DNA of 64,000 nt from Bradyrhizobium forestalis (GCF_002795245.1 NZ_PGVG01000010.1:1-64000), one strand, 5' to 3'; positions 55,474 through 64,000 are shown, numbered from the stretch's first letter. Numbers and translations are program-made. The notes: generated by a model from the sequence alone, not told the origin.

Positions 55474-56448
55474 ATGCATTCCCATTCCATCGAACAATGG
55501 ACCCATGACCACGCGTTCCTGGGCGAGAAGCACGACGAGAACGAGCGGCGCACCTGGGTCGTGGTCGTCCTGACGCTGGTCATGATGGTCGGCGAGATCG
55601 TTGCCGGCTCGTTGTTCGGTTCGATGGCGCTTCTAGCCGACGGCTGGCACATGGGCACGCATGCGGCGGCGCTCGGCATTGCCGCCTTCGCCTACCGCTT
55701 CGCGCGCCGGCACCTGGGGAATACGCATTTCACCTTCGGCACCGGGAAGTTCGGGGATCTTGCCGCGTTCGCCAGCGCGATCATCCTCGGCCTGATCGCG
55801 GTCGAGATCGCCTATGAGAGCGTGCTGCGGCTGATCACGCCGGTGCCGATCGTCTACGGCGAAGCCATCGCCGTGGCGGCCCTCGGCTTGTGCGTCAATC
55901 TCGCCAGTGTGTGGCTGCTGCGCGATAGCCACGATCATCACAATCACGGTCCCGACCACGGCCATGCGCATGATGACCACGACGATCATGACCACGACCA
56001 CGATCATCACGGCCATCATCATCACCACGACAACAACCTTCGCGCGGCCTATGTCCATGTCATGACCGATGCCGCGACCTCGGTGCTGGCGATCTCGGCG
56101 CTCGCCGTCGCCATGTATTCGGGCTGGGTTTGGGCCGATCCGGCGGTGGGCCTGATCGGCAGCGTCGTGATCGCGAGCTGGGCGTTCGGCCTGATCAAGA
56201 CGTCGGGGGCGGTGCTGCTCGACGTGCGCGCCGACGAGAAGCTGGAGCGGGTGATCCGGGCCCGCATGGAAGTCGGCGACGATCGCGTGACCGACCTCCA
56301 TCTCTGGCAGGTCGGCCCCGGCCATTGTGCCGTGCTGCTCTCGGTGGTGTCGGACCAGCCGAAGCAGCCGGCCGTCTACAAGCGGCGGCTTGCCGGCCTG
56401 AAGGGCCTCAGCCACGTCACGGTCGAGGTCGAGACCTGCCCGCATTGA
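55474..56448 (+). CDS. dmeF: CDF family cation exporter (DmeF-like)
   Basis: A 324-residue metal/proton antiporter with six membrane helices. The metal site carries ALLADGWHMGTHAAALG in helix 2 and VMTDAATSVLA in helix 5. A loop with about 20 histidines lies between helices 4 and 5 (HDHHNHGPDHGHAHDDHD and further). The N-terminus MHSHSIEQWTHDHAFLGEKH is typical of DmeF, which exports cobalt and nickel. GGGAG precedes the ATG. It is divergent from chrBA; no FrmR-like regulator gene is next to it. Confidence 0.9.
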   Translation: MHSHSIEQWTHDHAFLGEKHDENERRTWVVVVLTLVMMVGEIVAGSLFGSMALLADGWHMGTHAAALGIAAFAYRFARRHLGNTHFTFGTGKFGDLAAFASAIILGLIAVEIAYESVLRLITPVPIVYGEAIAVAALGLCVNLASVWLLRDSHDHHNHGPDHGHAHDDHDDHDHDHDHHGHHHHHDNNLRAAYVHVMTDAATSVLAISALAVAMYSGWVWADPAVGLIGSVVIASWAFGLIKTSGAVLLDVRADEKLERVIRARMEVGDDRVTDLHLWQVGPGHCAVLLSVVSDQPKQPAVYKRRLAGLKGLSHVTVEVETCPH

Positions 56449-56481
56449 CGGGGGCTATCGCAAGTGGCCGCGATCTCGACT

Positions 56482-56625
56482 GTGGCCATCCTTCGAGACG
56501 CCCGCCGTTGGCGGGCCCTCAGGATGAGGACCGGATGCGCAGCACTGGTTCCAACGAGCACCGGCGCTGTTCAGCCTCACCCCGAGGAGACCGCGAAGCG
56601 GTCGTCTCGAAGGGCGAGGCGCGCG
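56482..56625. repeat. Dispersed inverted repeat, CATCCTTCGAGACG type
   Basis: Begins CATCCTTCGAGACGCCCGCC and ends in the inverse-like CCGCGAAGCGGTCGTCTCGAAGG, with an internal CCGCCGTTGGCGGG. I recall this as a common Bradyrhizobium element. It lies between the convergent dmeF and small membrane genes. Confidence 0.65.
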
Positions 56626-56653
56626 AGCATCTGTGGATGCTGCGGCCTAAGAA

Positions 56654-56845
56654 TCAGCCTTTCGGCGCGGTCGCTGCGGGCGGACTTGCCTCGGGCGTCT
56701 TCTTCGGCTTCAGCGTGCCGGCATAGAACGAGAGCAGCCAGACCAGGAGGACGGCGAGGAGGTAGACGCCCCAGGCCTGCGGCGGCGTGGTCGCCCAGCG
56801 CAGGAGGCCTTTGAACGTGCGGGGCGGGCCGGCGTCGTTGCTCAT
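56654..56845 (-). CDS. Small membrane protein of unknown function
   Basis: A 63-residue protein with one membrane helix (AWGVYLLAVLLVWLLSFYAG) and a Lys/Pro/Ala tail that would face the cytoplasm or periplasm. It begins MSNDAGPPRTFKGLLRWATT. The gene follows the MFS permease on the same strand. No family recognised. Confidence 0.6.
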   Translation of the reverse strand: MSNDAGPPRTFKGLLRWATTPPQAWGVYLLAVLLVWLLSFYAGTLKPKKTPEASPPAATAPKG

Positions 56846-56876
56846 GGCCCGCTTGTGCGCGAAAGCGGCTGTGCCG

Positions 56877-58034
56877 TCAATCAGGCCGCGGCACCGGGCG
56901 GATCAGGAACAGCGCCACAAGCGCCGATAGGCTGAGCGCAGACGAGACGATCAGCACCTTGGCGCCCATGACGTCGATCAGCAGGCCGAAGGCGAGCGGC
57001 GCCACCGCCTGCGCCATCCGCGCCGGTGCGCCGATGATGCCGAGGCGATAGCCGAAATCCTTCGGGCCGAAGATCGACAGCGGCAGCGTGCCGCGGGCGA
57101 TCGTCAAGATGCCGTTGCCGGAGCCGTGGAACAGCGCAAACGCGCTCGCCGCAGCACCGCCGAAGATCGCGACGATCACGGCTCCGACCGGATGGGTGAG
57201 GCTGGCGAGCCGTGTCGACCACAGCGGATGGAAGCGGCTGAGGAAGCCGGCCTCTAACATGCGTGCACCGACCTGCGCCGGACCGATCAGTGCGCCGGCC
57301 GCGATGGCCTCGGCGGGCGTCGCCCCCGTCGTCTCCAGGATGCGCGGGAAATGCGCGGCCATCGCGCCGGTGACGGTCCAGACCGCGGCGAAGATGAAGG
57401 CGAGCAGGAGCATGGTGCGGTCGAGCGGCAAATGCGGCTTCTTGGCCGTGGCCGCGGCCTGCTTCGCGCCCTTGATCACCGGCAGCATGAAGAAATTGAG
57501 CGGCAGGCCGATCAGGATGTTGGCGGCGGCCCAGGCAAAACAGGTGTCGCGCCAGCCGATATGGGCGATGCCCCAGGCGGTGAGTGGCCAGCCGACGGTG
57601 GAGGCGAAGCCCGCCATCAGCGTGATCCCCGTGATGGGCCTGCGCGCCTCGGTGCCGTAGATGCGCCCCAAAGCGGCGAAGGCGGCGTCGTAGAGACCCA
57701 TCGCCATGCCGATGCCGAGCACGAGCCAGGCGATCGCCATCACCACGATCGGTTGCGAGAACCCCAGAAGCGCGAGGCCGGCGGCGATGGTCAGGTTCGA
57801 GGCCGACAGCACCTGACGGCCGCCGACGAGATCGATCTGCCGTCCGATGCGCGGGCCGAGCATCGCCGAGATCACCAGCGCGGCCGAGAACGCGCCGAAG
57901 ATCCAGTTGGAGGAGACGCCGAGCTCATGCGACATGGGATCGGCGAGCAGCGCCGGCAAATAATAGCTGGAGGCCCAGGCGAGGGTCTGCGTGGTGCCGA
58001 GCGCCAGGATGATCGGAAGCTGGCGCTGGGTCAT
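56877..58034 (-). CDS. MFS transporter
   Basis: A 385-residue permease with about twelve hydrophobic segments, starting MTQRQLPIILALGTTQTLAW. The loop GPRIGRQIDLVGGRQVL corresponds to the 2-3 loop signature of the superfamily, and GPKDFGYRLGIIGAPAR to the second-half equivalent. The substrate is unknown. The ATG at 58034 is set by the first membrane helix; the frame upstream is long and not membrane-like. It is divergent from a nucleotidyl cyclase gene. Confidence 0.88.
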   Translation of the reverse strand: MTQRQLPIILALGTTQTLAWASSYYLPALLADPMSHELGVSSNWIFGAFSAALVISAMLGPRIGRQIDLVGGRQVLSASNLTIAAGLALLGFSQPIVVMAIAWLVLGIGMAMGLYDAAFAALGRIYGTEARRPITGITLMAGFASTVGWPLTAWGIAHIGWRDTCFAWAAANILIGLPLNFFMLPVIKGAKQAAATAKKPHLPLDRTMLLLAFIFAAVWTVTGAMAAHFPRILETTGATPAEAIAAGALIGPAQVGARMLEAGFLSRFHPLWSTRLASLTHPVGAVIVAIFGGAAASAFALFHGSGNGILTIARGTLPLSIFGPKDFGYRLGIIGAPARMAQAVAPLAFGLLIDVMGAKVLIVSSALSLSALVALFLIRPVPRPD

Positions 58035-58208
58035 CGGCGCGTGCCGCCGATTCTGGCCGACGAAGTCTTCATTGCCGGCATTTGCCGCCCGCACGGCAAG
58101 TGCGTCAACCGCGCCCGCGACATATTCGATCTGCAAGGGGCGGGAGCCTGGCGCGCATGCCGGCCCCTCGCGCCTTTCGCCGGTCACGAATGCACGCCAT
58201 AATGGCGC

Positions 58209-59468
58209 ATGCAAGTCACCTCGCGCCTCTCACTGATGAACTGGGTCACCAGCCAGGGGCTTACGGGCCTGCCTGAACCCGAACTGCTCCGCGGCTTCTG
58301 CGAGCGCTGCTGCGCCGAGGGGCTCGACCTGTCGCGCGGGCTGGTCTTCATCGACACGTTGCACCCGATCTATGAGGGGCGCGGCTTTCGCTGGACCGAC
58401 CGGTCGAGCAACGAGAGCGACATGTTCGAATATGGTTCGACAGCTGTGGGGGATCCGAACAAGAACTGGCGCCGGTCGGTGTTCTATCATTTGCTCGAGC
58501 ATGGCGAGGACGAGATGGTGATCGATCTCGCCGACGCAGCCACGCTCGATTTTTCGCAGATCGGCGACCTCGCCGAGAAGGGCCATCGGCATTTCCTCGC
58601 TTTCGTCCATCGCTTCGGCGAGAGCGGCGCGCTGGGGCAGATGGACTGTCTCTACTCCTACTGGACGACCCGGCGCGAGGACGGCTTCACGCAATTCGAG
58701 CTGGCTGCGCTGCGCGATCTCGTGCCCGTCCTTGGTCTTGCGATCAAATCGGCGCAGCAGGTCGACATCGCGCGCACGCTCGGCCGCGTCTATCTCGGCC
58801 GCGACGCCTCCGAGCAGGTCTTGCGCGGGCGCATCTCGCGCGGCGTCACTGAGCGCATCAACGCCGTGCTGTGGTATTCGGACCTGCGCGGCTCGACCGG
58901 GATCAGCGAGAGCATCGGTCCCGACGAGATCATCCCGTTCCTCAACGACTATGCGCAGGCCGTGATCGATCCGATCCACGAAGCGGGCGGCGACGTGCTG
59001 AAGCTGATCGGCGACGGCGTGCTCGCGATGTTCTGGGGCGAGGACATGGCGGATGCGCGGCGGGCCGCGCTACGGGCCGAACACCTGTTCCGCAAGAATG
59101 TCGCCGCGCTGAACAAGCGGCGGGCGGCGGAGGGCCGTCCGACCACGTCAGCCTATATCGGGCTGCATGTCGGCGAGGTCTTCTACGGCAATATCGGCAG
59201 CGAGGACCGGCTTGATTTCACCGTGGTCGGCCCGACCGTCAACGAGGTCAGCCGCATCGCCTCGATGAGCCGCTCGGTCGACCGCGAGCTGCTGGCCTCA
59301 TCCGAGTTCTATAAGGGCCTCGATGCCACTGGGCGCCGCTATCTCGTCTCCACCGGCCGCTACGCGCTGCGCGGCATCGGCCGCGCGCAGGATCTCTACA
59401 CGCTGGATCCGGAGGTCGACGCGAGCGAGCCGGTGATGGGGAGCTACGAGCGCTATCTGGCGGGTTAG
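58209..59468 (+). CDS. Adenylate/guanylate cyclase domain protein
   Basis: A 419-residue class III nucleotidyl cyclase. Residues 1-200 are an unknown, probably sensory, domain. Residues 215-400 are the catalytic domain: metal Asp in NAVLWYSDLRGSTGISESI, second metal Asp in VLKLIGDGVLAMF, the Lys in VLKLIGDG, and DFTVVGPTVNEVSRIA with the transition-state residues. All key positions look intact. No membrane helix is seen, so it is cytoplasmic. The signal sensed is unknown. Confidence 0.9.
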   Translation: MQVTSRLSLMNWVTSQGLTGLPEPELLRGFCERCCAEGLDLSRGLVFIDTLHPIYEGRGFRWTDRSSNESDMFEYGSTAVGDPNKNWRRSVFYHLLEHGEDEMVIDLADAATLDFSQIGDLAEKGHRHFLAFVHRFGESGALGQMDCLYSYWTTRREDGFTQFELAALRDLVPVLGLAIKSAQQVDIARTLGRVYLGRDASEQVLRGRISRGVTERINAVLWYSDLRGSTGISESIGPDEIIPFLNDYAQAVIDPIHEAGGDVLKLIGDGVLAMFWGEDMADARRAALRAEHLFRKNVAALNKRRAAEGRPTTSAYIGLHVGEVFYGNIGSEDRLDFTVVGPTVNEVSRIASMSRSVDRELLASSEFYKGLDATGRRYLVSTGRYALRGIGRAQDLYTLDPEVDASEPVMGSYERYLAG

Positions 59469-59771
59469 GGCAGGCTGCTTCAACAACTTGCTTCGTCATT
59501 GCAATGACGAGGTAACTAGTCGAAAGACTTTAGACGCCTTCGGCGATCGGCTTCGACGTCTATTTGCTTGATACCCTTCTGCTCAGCGTGGCATTCACCG
59601 GCTCCGCCGCTGCTGAAGCCTACGCGAGCGCCCTAAAGTGCATACATTGGAACCTTCTGAGCGCACCCGGCTGTCGGCCTCGTCGGTGGCATGGAAATTT
59701 AGCTGGCTTTGATGCCGCTTCGGCACGCGGTGGCGGTTTGACGAGGGTCCAAGCCGTCAGGCGGAAAACCA
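59469..59771. other. Gap between the cyclase and the DUF3732 fragment
   Basis: No gene. At 59493-59510 there is an 18-base perfect palindrome (TCGTCATTGCAATGACGA) that could end the cyclase transcript; it looks like a shortened member of the dispersed TCGTCATTGC repeats. The composition is lower in GC than the rest of the window. Confidence 0.45.
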
Positions 59772-60437
59772 TCAGGACGTTTGTTCATCCGGCCAATCGT
59801 CGGGAACCAGCGCCGGCGGTTTCGCCCACGGCCCTTCAACCAACGATTTCTGAAACCAGTCGTCTCGCAAGTTGGCATGTTCGGTCACGATCACCTGGAA
59901 ACCCGGGGCATCCTTCTGAACAAAACGGAGAAGGAGTTCAAACAGCCGCCGGACCGCCTCCAAATCTGCATCCCTTTCAGTTCGCTCAATTGATCCTGCG
60001 GCCTCGGCGTAGACCGTCTCGGAAGGGAAATACACCTGAGTTGGCTGATCGATCAGCAGGAAGTTCGGCAGCGATTGGCCATTGTTTGTCGCAAACCGAT
60101 GTAAGGCCAGAAGAGCCGAGAGGTGATAGGCAAGATGATTCTCGCCGCCGCCTGTTCTGTTCATGTAGATCGGGCGGCCAGGACGATCTATGACAACTGT
60201 GAGATGATGGAGGTCGAGCCGGGCCGGGAATTGACCAAACTCACCACCGAGGTCTCCAATGTACCCGGACATATGCATTGAAATGTTATTCAGGGTGGAA
60301 GCTAGGCGCTCGTCCGCATCATTGTCGCCAATTCTCTTCTCCAGGTCCTCGACCTTGTTCTTTAGCCGGCGCTCTTCGGCTTCAAGGCGCGTTAGGCCCT
60401 GCTCGGCGGCAGAGAATGGTGAGCGCGGCGTATCCAT
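59772..60437 (-). pseudogene. C-terminal fragment of a DUF3732 (ABC three-component system) ATPase
   Basis: A 221-residue remnant. It begins with a coiled coil (RLEAEERRLKNKVEDLEKRI), then GGEFGQFPARLDLHHLTVVI, the ABC signature-like GGGENHLAYHLSALLALHR and the Walker B-like FLLIDQPTQVYFP. The full-length DUF3732 proteins I know have more than 500 residues and an N-terminal Walker A; no upstream frame supplies that part here, so I read it as a truncated copy. Such ATPases belong to the ABC-3C conflict systems described by Aravind and colleagues. The partner genes are absent. The GC content looks lower than in neighbours. Confidence 0.8.
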
Positions 60438-60717
60438 TATCGATACGTTCTCGCACAAGCCATTTGGTCTGATTTGGCAGGCATTTCCCCCTCGCACGTG
60501 CAGCAAAACACGGCGCCCGAGTCAATCATGATTGCACTTTTGCGATGACGCAACCAGCCTTTAGCCTAATTCACAATCGCCTAGCATGGAATGGAGAAGC
60601 AGTATGCGCCTCCAGACAGCACAGCTGGCTGTCAGAAAGTCCAGTTGGACGGCGATGGCGCGGTAATCCCAGAGGGATGTTCGGAACGCCAAGGATCCTC
60701 GGTCAGTGTTCCGACGA

Positions 60718-61962
60718 CTAGCACCCCACCGCCACCTCATCCCCCACCATGTCCGGCTGCCGATCCAGCGCCACCGCCGGTGACAGCAGGATCACCAGCG
60801 CCTGCAGGCCGAAGACGGCGGCGGCGAGATAGAGGCACGCTTCCGCGCTCCAGAGACCGCCGACGATCGCGCCGAGCGCCGAGCCGAGCGGACGGGCGCC
60901 GTAGCTCATGATGTTGATGGCGGAGACGCGGCCAAGCAGGCGCGGCGGCGTCACCGACTGGCGCAGCGTCGTGGTCGAGATCACCCACAGGATGGGCCCC
61001 GCGCCGAGCAGGAAGAAGCTCAGGCCCGCGAGCCAGGGCGAGGGCAGCAGCACCGTCAGCGCCATCACCAATGCGGCGACGAAGCCGGTGACGGGGCCTA
61101 GTCCGACCACGAGGCCGAACGCGATGCGTTTCATCACGCGCGTGGCGACCAGCGCGCCGATCACCATGCCGACACCGTACATCGTCAGCACCGTGCCGAC
61201 GCCCGCGGCGGTCAAGCCGAGATGGCGCACGGCGTAGGGCACGAACACCGCGATCTGCAGGAACCAGCCGGTGTTGAAGATGAACTGGGTGATGAACACC
61301 GGCCGCAGCAGCGGATGGTGAAACACGAAGGCCGCACCTTCGCGGATCTCCTGGAAGGGATGACGGCGCGGCAGAGGCGCTCGCGCGGGCTCGTAGATGC
61401 CGGAGAGCAGCACGACGGCGATGGCCGAGAGCGCCGCGGCAAAGCCGAACGCCGGGCTCGCGCCCCACCATCCCACCAGTACCCCGCCGAGCGCAGGGCC
61501 GCTGGCGAAGGCGATGGTGCGCGCGAGCTCGATGCGGGCATTCGCCGCCGGCAACAGGTCGGGGCTCACGAGCGAGGGCACCAGCGCCGGCGCCGCCACG
61601 CTGTAGACAACGGTGCCGCACACGGCCGCGAAGCCGAGCAGGGCGAGCAGCGGCAAGTTGAGGACTCCCAGCGCGAGCAGCAGCACGACGGCCGCGAGCG
61701 CGGCGGCCCGCAGCGCTTCGGCGCCCGCCATCAGCCAGCGGCGGGAGATGCGGTCGGCGAGCACGCCGGCGGGGATGGCGAACAGGACGAAGGGGAGAGT
61801 GAGCGCGGTCTGGAGCAGGCCGGTCTGACCTTCGGCAACGCCCAGCGTCAGCACGGCGACAATGGGCGCTGCGGCGAGCGCGATCTGCTCGGCCGACTGC
61901 GCCGCGAGATTCGACCAGGCAAGGCGGTTGAAGGTGTCAGGGAGGTGAGGGGGCATTGACAT
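60718..61962 (-). CDS. MFS transporter (drug/siderophore export type)
   Basis: A 414-residue permease with twelve hydrophobic segments, of the EntS/macrolide-efflux-like branch. The family pattern is visible in NLAAQSAEQIALAAAPIVAV, GVLADRISRRWLMAGAE and LGRVSAINIMSYGARPLGSA. The substrate is unknown. The ATG at 61962 follows CAGGAAA. It is divergent from mntH with about 170 bases between starts. Confidence 0.88.
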   Translation of the reverse strand: MSMPPHLPDTFNRLAWSNLAAQSAEQIALAAAPIVAVLTLGVAEGQTGLLQTALTLPFVLFAIPAGVLADRISRRWLMAGAEALRAAALAAVVLLLALGVLNLPLLALLGFAAVCGTVVYSVAAPALVPSLVSPDLLPAANARIELARTIAFASGPALGGVLVGWWGASPAFGFAAALSAIAVVLLSGIYEPARAPLPRRHPFQEIREGAAFVFHHPLLRPVFITQFIFNTGWFLQIAVFVPYAVRHLGLTAAGVGTVLTMYGVGMVIGALVATRVMKRIAFGLVVGLGPVTGFVAALVMALTVLLPSPWLAGLSFFLLGAGPILWVISTTTLRQSVTPPRLLGRVSAINIMSYGARPLGSALGAIVGGLWSAEACLYLAAAVFGLQALVILLSPAVALDRQPDMVGDEVAVGC

Positions 61963-62084
61963 GGCTCATTTCCTGCAAAGTCGAGTTGGCGCCAGTATCT
62001 GCTCCCACGGATGGCCAAACCCACCCGCTTCCCGACAGGGCGGCGGATAACGACCGCACCGGGAACCGATGCGGCTAGATGCAG

Positions 62085-62101
62085 TTGCAAATGAGTTGCA
62101 A
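62085..62101 (+). promoter_or_regulatory. Candidate Fur/Mur operator upstream of mntH
   Basis: Two TTGCAA words (62085-62090 and 62096-62101) are spaced by one helical turn, 30-45 bases before the mntH start. In B. japonicum, mntH is known to be controlled by a Fur protein in response to manganese. The match to that operator is by inference from position and pattern. Confidence 0.45.
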
Positions 62102-62129
62102 TAAGCCCCGACTTCGGTATTCTCGCCCC

Positions 62130-63518
62130 ATGGATGCAAGATCGCCCGACCTGACCCAAACCCTGACCCAAGACTTGACCCAAGACTTGACCCAAGACGC
62201 CAGCGGCTGGCGCGCTGATGCGCCGGTCACCAGGAGCCTCGCCGAGGTCAATTCCACAGTCGCGATCCCGGCCGCCGGCCACTGGACGCGACGGCTGCTG
62301 GCCTTCGTCGGTCCGGGCTATCTGGTCTCGGTCGGCTACATGGACCCCGGCAATTGGGCGACCGATCTCGCCGGCGGGGCGAAGTTCGGCTACACGCTGC
62401 TCTCGGTCATCCTGCTCTCGAATTTGATGGCGATCCTGCTGCAGTCGCTGGCAGCGCGGCTCGGCATCGTCACCGACCGCGACCTCGCGCAGGCCTGCCG
62501 CGCCACCTATTCGCCGGCGGTGAACTTCCTGCTCTGGCTCGCCTGCGAGGCGGCGATCATCGCCTGCGATCTCGCCGAGGTGATCGGCACAGCGATCGCG
62601 CTGAAGCTGCTGTTCGGCATTCCCCTGATCGGCGGCGCATTGCTCGCCGCGCTCGATGCGTTCCTGCTTCTCGTCCTGATGAACCGCGGCTTCCGATTCC
62701 TCGAGGCCTTCGTTATTGCGCTGCTGGCGGTGATCGCAGCCTGCTTCGTGGTCCAGATCGCGGCGGCGGCCCCGCCGGTGGCGGAGGTTCTGCGTGGCTT
62801 CGTGCCGAAGAGCGAGATCTTCACCAACTCCGACATGCTCTACATCGCGATCGGCATCATCGGCGCCACCGTGATGCCGCATAATCTCTACCTGCATTCC
62901 TCGATCGTGCAGACGCGCGCCTATCAGCGCAACGACGAAGGCCGCCGCGAGGCGATCAAATGGGCGACGACGGATTCGACCATCGCGCTGATGCTGGCGC
63001 TGTTCATCAACGCAGCGATCCTGGTCGTGGCGGCTGCGACCTTCCACAAGAGCGGCCATTCCGATGTTGCCGAGATCGGCCAGGCCTTCGAGCTGTTGTC
63101 GCCGCTGCTCGGTCTCGGCATCGCCTCGACCCTGTTCGCGGTGGCGCTGCTTGCCTCCGGCCTGAACTCGACGGTGACGGCGACGCTCGCCGGCCAGATC
63201 GTGATGGAAGGCTTTCTCAACCTGCGCCTGCCGAGCTGGGCGCGCCGTTTGCTGACGCGCGGTATCGCCATCGTTCCCGTGATCATCGTCACCGCGATCT
63301 ATGGCGAGCGCGGTACGGCTGATCTCTTGGTGTTCAGCCAGGTCGTGCTGTCGATGCAGCTTCCTTTCGCCGTCATCCCGCTGGTCCGCTTCGTCTCCGA
63401 CCGCCGCAAGATGGGCCAGTTCGCGATCCCGATGTCCGTCGCCGCGGTCGCGTGGATCGTCGCGGGCGTGATCGTGGTTTTGAACGTGAAGCTGCTGGCC
63501 GATACGCTGTTCGGGTGA
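62130..63518 (+). CDS. mntH: Manganese transporter MntH (NRAMP family)
   Basis: A 462-residue proton-coupled manganese importer with about eleven membrane helices. The NRAMP signatures are [20 protein letters not shown] in helix 1 (metal-binding DPGN) and the transport motif [17 protein letters not shown] (MPH). The N-terminal tail holds four LTQ(D/T) repeats encoded by 12-base tandem repeats. The ATG at 62130 is chosen since the tail begins [10 protein letters not shown]; an upstream ATG at 62079 would overlap the operator. Confidence 0.94.
   Translation: MDARSPDLTQTLTQDLTQDLTQDASGWRADAPVTRSLAEVNSTVAIPAAGHWTRRLLAFVGPGYLVSVGYMDPGNWATDLAGGAKFGYTLLSVILLSNLMAILLQSLAARLGIVTDRDLAQACRATYSPAVNFLLWLACEAAIIACDLAEVIGTAIALKLLFGIPLIGGALLAALDAFLLLVLMNRGFRFLEAFVIALLAVIAACFVVQIAAAAPPVAEVLRGFVPKSEIFTNSDMLYIAIGIIGATVMPHNLYLHSSIVQTRAYQRNDEGRREAIKWATTDSTIALMLALFINAAILVVAAATFHKSGHSDVAEIGQAFELLSPLLGLGIASTLFAVALLASGLNSTVTATLAGQIVMEGFLNLRLPSWARRLLTRGIAIVPVIIVTAIYGERGTADLLVFSQVVLSMQLPFAVIPLVRFVSDRRKMGQFAIPMSVAAVAWIVAGVIVVLNVKLLADTLFG
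62152..62200 (+). repeat. Tandem 12-base repeat in the 5' end of mntH
   Basis: The unit GACCCAAGACTT is repeated about four times (the first unit differs), encoding LTQT and LTQD. It lies in the cytoplasmic tail. Being in frame, changes in copy number would alter the tail length but not the frame. Confidence 0.85.
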
Positions 63519-63537
63519 GTGTTCGCCAACACACCGC

Positions 63538-63639
63538 TGTCATCGCCCGCGAAGGCGGGCGATCCAGTACTCCGAGATATCTGCGATAGAGCCGAGACGT
63601 CTCGGAATACTGGATGCCCCGCCTGCGCGGGGCATGACA
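63538..63639. repeat. Dispersed inverted repeat, family B (inverted copy)
   Basis: Outer arms TGTCATCGCCCGCG and CGCGGGGCATGACA, inner arms GATCCAGTACTCCGAGA and TCTCGGAATACTGGAT. It is inverted relative to the copies at 46823 and 50167 and lies between the convergent mntH and bpt. Confidence 0.85.
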
Positions 63640-63661
63640 GAGAGAGCGCGCGTGAGCTGGG

Positions 63662-64000
63662 CTAATCCTGCGGCTCGGACGCCGTATCGCCCTGCGCGTC
63701 AACGCGCAGCCAGCCTGAGGGTGCGAGGCGCTGCTGCGGCAGGAAGCGGGCCTTGTAGTCCATCTTCTTGGAGCCCTCGATCCAGTAGCCGAGATAGACG
63801 TAGGGCAGGCCCTGACGTCGCGCACGGGCGATGTGGTCGAGGATCATGAAGGTGCCCATCGAGCGGCTGACCTGGCTCGGCTCGAAGAACGAATAGACCA
63901 TCGACAGGCCGTCGCTGAGCACGTCGGTCAGCGCCACCGCGATCAGCTCCTCGCCGCGGCCGGTGAGGCCGCTGTCGGGGCCGCGCTTGCGGTACTCGAT
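63662..64000 (-). CDS. bpt: Aspartate/glutamate leucyltransferase (partial, N-terminus beyond window)
   Basis: C-terminal 112 residues of an N-end-rule aminoacyl-tRNA-protein transferase. The readable part contains [57 protein letters not shown] and [18 protein letters not shown], typical of the Bpt/Ate1 C-terminal GNAT-like domain. The start lies beyond the right edge. It transfers Leu to proteins with N-terminal Asp or Glu for ClpS/ClpAP degradation. Bpt versus Ate is judged by bacterial context. Confidence 0.93.
   Translation of the reverse strand: MEYRKRGPDSGLTGRGEELIAVALTDVLSDGLSMVYSFFEPSQVSRSMGTFMILDHIARARRQGLPYVYLGYWIEGSKKMDYKARFLPQQRLAPSGWLRVDAQGDTASEPQD

Overview
The window is a high-GC, densely coded alphaproteobacterial chromosome segment. 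Gene content and order point to a Bradyrhizobium or a close relative in the Nitrobacteraceae. The evidence is the order gatC-x-gatA-x-gatB, the series rpoZ-rsh-pdxJ-acpS-lepB-rnc-era-x-recO-x-parC, a Rhizobiales-type porin, a signature NRAMP mntH with a TTGCAA operator-like repeat, and several families of dispersed hairpin repeats between genes. This assignment is by recognition; no database was searched.

Layout. 1-7 kb: dprA (cut by the left edge), an amidase, a patatin-like lipase, plsY, and a pyrB-pyrC pair whose PyrC lacks the metal-binding HxH and is probably a non-catalytic partner of aspartate transcarbamoylase. 7-18 kb: a VanX-type dipeptidase, AidB-like acyl-CoA dehydrogenase, CPBP protease, AEC permease, ruvX, an unusual fusion of a V8/trypsin-like protease to a DRGH nuclease, a secreted cyclase-family protein and a LysR regulator. 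17-24 kb: two nitronate monooxygenases, then the tRNA-amidotransferase operon gatC-gatA-gatB interleaved with two small unknown genes coupled by overlapping start and stop codons. 24-31 kb: a gene-poor stretch holding a 30-residue lysine-rich protein, a SEL1-like small protein, tRNA-Ser(GCT), a major porin with a strong terminator, and a lytic transglycosylase. 31-47 kb: housekeeping block with dapA, mscL, smpB, a peroxiredoxin, udgB overlapping a NYN ribonuclease gene, rpoZ, the ppGpp synthetase/hydrolase, pdxJ, acpS, lepB, rnc, era, recO and parC. 47-64 kb: accessory region with a peptide-type binding protein next to a GMC oxidoreductase, a long dispersed repeat, several small unknown genes, chrB-chrA, a DmeF-like metal exporter, two MFS permeases, an adenylate/guanylate cyclase, a truncated DUF3732 (ABC three-component) ATPase, mntH, and the C-terminal part of bpt, cut by the right edge.

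How it works together. Most of the window is core metabolism: translation quality and processing (gatCAB, smpB, tRNA-Ser, rnc, era, lepB, bpt), stringent response (rpoZ, rsh), DNA maintenance (dprA, ruvX, udgB, recO, parC) and envelope (plsY, slt, porin, mscL, dapA). Metal and oxyanion handling (chrBA, dmeF, mntH) lies at the right. The two most unusual items are the protease-nuclease fusion at 13.0-15.2 kb and the remnant of an ABC three-component conflict system at 59.8-60.4 kb.
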